A stretch of 64,000 bases of DNA, from contig NZ_SMSI01000001.1 in NCBI RefSeq assembly GCF_004354915.1, positions 1 through 64,000 of the forward strand, given 5' to 3'. The stretch is from Pseudohoeflea suaedae. Its GTDB lineage: Bacteria > Pseudomonadota > Alphaproteobacteria > Rhizobiales > Rhizobiaceae. The notes below the pieces were generated by a model that saw nothing but the letters and a program-made list of their open reading frames with translations, was not told the DNA's origin and ran no database searches. Each line of letters starts with the position of its first letter. The stretch's first letter is position 1. Both the position numbers and the translations under genes were made by a program. Shown here piece by piece: positions 62,652-64,000 of this stretch.

Positions 62652-63509
62652 ATGACGATCCGCGAACAGGTCCATGCGAAACTGGGCGCCCTTCCGGGCG
62701 CCGAGAAGAAGGTCGCCCATGCATTTCTGGCGCTCTATCCGAGCGCCGGGCTGTCGACAATCGCCGAACTGGCCAAGGCCGCGGGCACCAGCGCGCCCAC
62801 CGTCCTGCGCTTCGTCACGCGCCTGGGCTTCGAGTCGTATCCGGAATTCCAGCGCGCCCTGCGCGACGAGGTTCAGGCCCAGATGGCCTCCCCTTCGCCA
62901 TTGGAGCGCGGTCGGTCCACCAAGTCGATCCAGCCCGATACGCCGGGGCTCACCACGAGCTTTGCAGGCGTGGCCGCGAACCTCGACGCCACCCTCAAGG
63001 CGATCCCGGAGAGCGAGTTCGATGCCGCTTGCGAACTGATGTCCGATCCGAAGTCAGCCTGCTATTTTCTCGGCGGACGTTTTACCGACTTCATCGCCGG
63101 CTACATGGCGGCCCATCTGCGCATCATCCGGCCCAATGTCCGCCGTTTCACCGGACAGACCTCGACATGGCACGATCAGCTTCTCGACATGAAGCCCGGG
63201 GACGTGGTGGTCCTGTTCGACATCCGCCGCTACCAGACCGATCTCGTTCGGCTGGGAGAGATCCTCCTCGAACGCCGTGCCAGAATAGTACTCATCACCG
63301 ATCCCTGGCTCTCGCCTCTTGCCCGTTCCGCCCATGTGGTGCTGCCCTGTGTGGTGGAGGCCGGCAGGACCTGGGATTCGAGCGTACCGCTCCTGGCTCT
63401 CGCCGAAGCCTTGATCGATCGCGTTTCGCGCCGGCAGTGGAGTAACGCCCAGAACCGGATGCAGGCGCTGGAAGACATCCACTGGAACAAGACGCCGCAG
63501 CAGGACTAA
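62652..63509 (+). CDS. RpiR-family transcription regulator
   Basis: A 285-residue regulator with an N-terminal HTH_6 domain (STIAELAKAAGTSAPTVLRF, residues 35-54) and a C-terminal SIS domain (about 110-265) of the type that binds phosphosugars or related effectors. It is divergent from the TRAP/ligase cluster, and two TGTAAT-type palindromes lie between them. It probably represses the cluster until its effector appears. RpiR proteins also control sugar, polyol and amine catabolism in rhizobia, so the effector need not be a sugar here. Confidence 0.9.
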   Translation: MTIREQVHAKLGALPGAEKKVAHAFLALYPSAGLSTIAELAKAAGTSAPTVLRFVTRLGFESYPEFQRALRDEVQAQMASPSPLERGRSTKSIQPDTPGLTTSFAGVAANLDATLKAIPESEFDAACELMSDPKSACYFLGGRFTDFIAGYMAAHLRIIRPNVRRFTGQTSTWHDQLLDMKPGDVVVLFDIRRYQTDLVRLGEILLERRARIVLITDPWLSPLARSAHVVLPCVVEAGRTWDSSVPLLALAEALIDRVSRRQWSNAQNRMQALEDIHWNKTPQQD

Positions 63510-63592
63510 TCGCCTGTGCGCAAACATTATAAAACCATACTGGTAGAGTCTTGAGTCTTGCCCGGCGCGTTAAAGTTAATTATTTATAAGAA

Positions 63593-63967
63593 ATGGATAA
63601 ATTACGTGCCGTCGAAGCTTTTTCAGCCCTTGGTCAGGATACGCGACTGACCACGTTTCAATTACTCCTGCAAGCCGGCCCCGATGGCGTTCCTTCCGGG
63701 GAAATCGGCGACCAGCTTGGTATTCGCCAGAATACCATGTCCACAAATCTCGGCATCCTGCTGAATGCGGGACTGGTCACGCGGCATCGCAAGGGCCGCA
63801 CCGTTCTCTACAGCGCCAACTTCAAGGGACTTGGCGAGTTGCTTCGCTTCGTCATCGAGGATTGCTGCAACGGCAGCAACACGCTCTGCCATGAGCTGCT
63901 GAGCAAGCTGGACCGTGAAACGGTGACCTCAAACAAATACGATTCATACGGCGAATACGCCATCTGA
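63593..63967 (+). CDS. ArsR-family transcription regulator
   Basis: A 124-residue winged-helix regulator. The helix-turn-helix is VPSGEIGDQLGIRQNTMSTNL, and the wing is HRKGRTVLYS. Three cysteines near the C-terminus, C91, C92 and C99, stand in DCCNGSNTLC, similar to the C-C-x(5)-C As(III)-binding site of the Acidithiobacillus-type ArsR. There is no CVC motif of the plasmid R773 ArsR class. Only 34 bases follow before the window ends, so arsenic-related neighbours cannot be checked. Its promoter should lie in 63510-63592. Confidence 0.85.
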   Translation: MDKLRAVEAFSALGQDTRLTTFQLLLQAGPDGVPSGEIGDQLGIRQNTMSTNLGILLNAGLVTRHRKGRTVLYSANFKGLGELLRFVIEDCCNGSNTLCHELLSKLDRETVTSNKYDSYGEYAI

Positions 63968-64000
63968 CGATGCCGCCCCGATCTCAGGCGGCTTCCGTCT

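Noticed and set aside
63972-63992. Short stem after arsR and a possible minus-strand gene end at 63984
   Set aside because: Only six base pairs and fewer than 20 bases of sequence remain; neither can be supported.

Overview
The window is about 64 kb of high-GC alphaproteobacterial chromosome, densely packed with genes on both strands. Several features point to the order Hyphomicrobiales (Rhizobiales): a SAM-II riboswitch before metA, a block of an RpoH2-type sigma factor with carD, fdxA, an S4 protein and a SUV3-like helicase, divergent phaR and phaAB, a two-component kinase of the HisKA_2 type, and a 5-aminolevulinate synthase (Shemin-pathway hemA) at the left edge. Gene order and protein character resemble Rhizobiaceae/Phyllobacteriaceae-type genomes. 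I cannot name the genus. I saw no insertion sequences, phage genes, CRISPR arrays, tRNAs or rRNAs, so this looks like stable chromosome rather than an island.

Left part (1-16 kb), nearly all on the minus strand: the start of hemA; a complete dipeptide/oligopeptide ABC importer (dppABCDF) with its own terminator and a hairpin after dppA; a form II molybdenum hydroxylase operon (coxSLM order, AYRGAGR motif); a CoxE-like vWA protein and, 3.5 kb away, its likely partner MoxR AAA+ ATPase. Between these two lie a small membrane-anchored protein, a SAM-II-controlled metA-GNAT pair and a GAF/HisKA_2 sensor kinase.

Middle (16-41 kb): the ABC-F protein Uup and thiamine pyrophosphokinase on the minus strand, divergent from a TPP-riboswitch-controlled thiamine importer (thiBPQ); an M48 metalloprotease lipoprotein; rpoH-carD-fdxA-S4-helicase; a 0.6 kb intergenic region with a duplicated module, three exact LexA/SOS-type boxes and six GTTAAC hexamers; polyhydroxybutyrate genes phaB, phaA and phaR; a GlcG/HbpS-like protein; a small membrane protein; rpmF; a glutathione S-transferase; mtgA; ispA; a hybrid kinase with two receiver domains; ispG.

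Right part (41-64 kb): a TetR-controlled periplasmic molybdenum hydroxylase (IorAB-like) with a dihaem c-type cytochrome; an NmrA-like reductase divergent from a LysR regulator; a DeoR-MFS pair; a 49-residue DUF3309 protein; pyruvate carboxylase; a LuxR solo; and a catabolic cluster under an RpiR regulator. That cluster encodes an N-formylglutamate amidohydrolase-like enzyme, a TRAP transporter, a glutamine synthetase-like ligase, an aldehyde dehydrogenase and an iron alcohol dehydrogenase. Read together these enzymes would fit uptake of an amine or amino alcohol, gamma-glutamylation, oxidation of alcohol to aldehyde to acid, and release of glutamate. This is the most interesting candidate system in the window. 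The window closes with an ArsR regulator carrying a possible As(III)-binding cysteine triad.
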